Shown in pieces: positions 20,868-21,149 of a DNA stretch of 21,149 nucleotides. Position 1 is the stretch's first letter; each line of letters begins with the position of its first letter. The stretch covers positions 1-21,149 of IMG/VR virus record IMGVR_UViG_3300028393_000383, one strand, 5' to 3'. The DNA comes from a virus. The translations under genes and the position numbers were made by a program. The notes beneath the pieces are model-generated. The model saw only the letters and a program-made list of their open reading frames with translations. It ran no database searches and was not told where the DNA came from.

Positions 20868-21149
20868 TTTTCAAGAGTGTTTAGACTTAGTATTAGCTTC
20901 CGAAGGTGGATGGGTTAATCATCCCAGCGACCCAGGCGGCGAGACTAATTTAGGGGTTACCAAGGCTGTTTGGGAAGAATATGTAGGTCATCCTGTAAAG
21001 ACCATGAAAGACCTTACCAAAGCCGATGTAGCCCCCTTGTACGAACTTAAATACTGGAGAACAGCATATTGTGAAGTATTACCTAGGGGACTCGACTTTG
21101 TTGTATTTTCAATGGCAGTTAACGCAGGCCCAGGAAGAAGCGTTAAACT
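20857..21149 (+). CDS. Endolysin, GH108-type N-acetylmuramidase, 5' part (3' end outside window)
   Basis: Open from ATG 20857 to the window end, 97 complete codons. The start reads [35 protein letters not shown]. The EGG(Y/W)VN.P.DPGG.TN.G(I/V)T signature is diagnostic of GH108 muramidases, with Glu16 as the expected catalytic acid. It continues with [36 protein letters not shown], matching the helical core of the family. The first residues could contact membrane only weakly, so I see no signal peptide or signal anchor; export would depend on a holin. AGGA at 20849-20852 precedes the start, which overlaps the Rz stop. It hydrolyses peptidoglycan glycan strands at lysis. The C-terminal peptidoglycan-binding part is not visible here. 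Confidence 0.92.
   Translation, partial: [97 protein letters not shown]

Noticed and set aside
1-21149. tRNA genes, CRISPR arrays, insertion sequences, integrase or attachment sites
   Set aside because: None seen on reading the sequence. No cloverleaf-like T-arm sequence with matching acceptor ends, no spaced direct repeats, and no transposase or recombinase motifs were recognised. A covariance-model search was not possible here.

Overview
The window is a contiguous, tightly packed stretch of a tailed double-stranded DNA phage (Caudoviricetes): the structural (virion) module followed by the lysis module. Every gene I can support lies on the + strand. Most junctions are a one- to four-base stop/start overlap (TAATG or ATGA) or a Shine-Dalgarno site that overlaps the upstream stop. 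The order scaffold, major capsid protein, connector-like and tail-hub-like proteins, internal/ejection-type proteins, tail fibre, lysis resembles short-tailed (podovirus) phages with T7- or P22-like virion layouts. No tail tape measure, tail tube or tail sheath gene is seen, which also fits a podovirus. Terminase, portal and replication genes are not in the window. The DNA is AT-rich by eye. The spanin pair indicates a Gram-negative host. An aquatic proteobacterial host (perhaps betaproteobacterial) is only an impression from protein style.

Layout. 1-5023: host-recognition and appendage proteins. These are the 3' end of a small virion-type protein, a 520-aa fibre-like protein, a 653-aa protein built of about six YTGN-type repeats, a 159-aa protein with a tail-assembly-chaperone-like C-terminus, and a 221-aa protein with three 23-24-aa beta repeats plus a coiled coil. 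About 4995-5913: a TPR/GT9-type glycosyltransferase-like gene whose true 5' end cannot be reached from a normal start codon in frame. 5913-8752: a small cysteine-containing protein, scaffold, major capsid protein and a small capsid-accessory candidate, with two strong intrinsic terminators around the last gene. 8836-12123: a 206-aa virion protein, a connector/adaptor-like protein and a tail-hub/stabilisation-like protein. 12191-18288: five genes of internal/ejection-protein character, including one with two DUF4214-like repeats and one small protein in the place of T7 gp13. 18299-19540: a tail fibre ending in an S74 self-cleaving chaperone domain. 19558-21149: lysis cassette with three small membrane or coiled-coil proteins, an inner-membrane spanin with the outer-membrane spanin lipoprotein nested entirely inside it, and the 5' part of a GH108-type muramidase.

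How the parts work together. The scaffold and capsid protein build the procapsid. The connector and hub proteins close the neck and tail. The Ala/Gln-rich internal proteins probably travel in the virion and help DNA cross the envelope. The fibre proteins (at 347-3870 and 18299-19540) probably determine adsorption. The glycosyltransferase-like protein may modify virion or host surface. The 3' cassette lyses the cell. The terminators after the capsid gene and after its small follower suggest these genes are expressed at a different level from the rest. I found no clearly novel system. The best leads are the broken 5' end of the glycosyltransferase gene, the DUF4214 duplication in an ejection-type protein, and the sharp codon-use contrast between the capsid gene and the 621-aa ejection-type gene.
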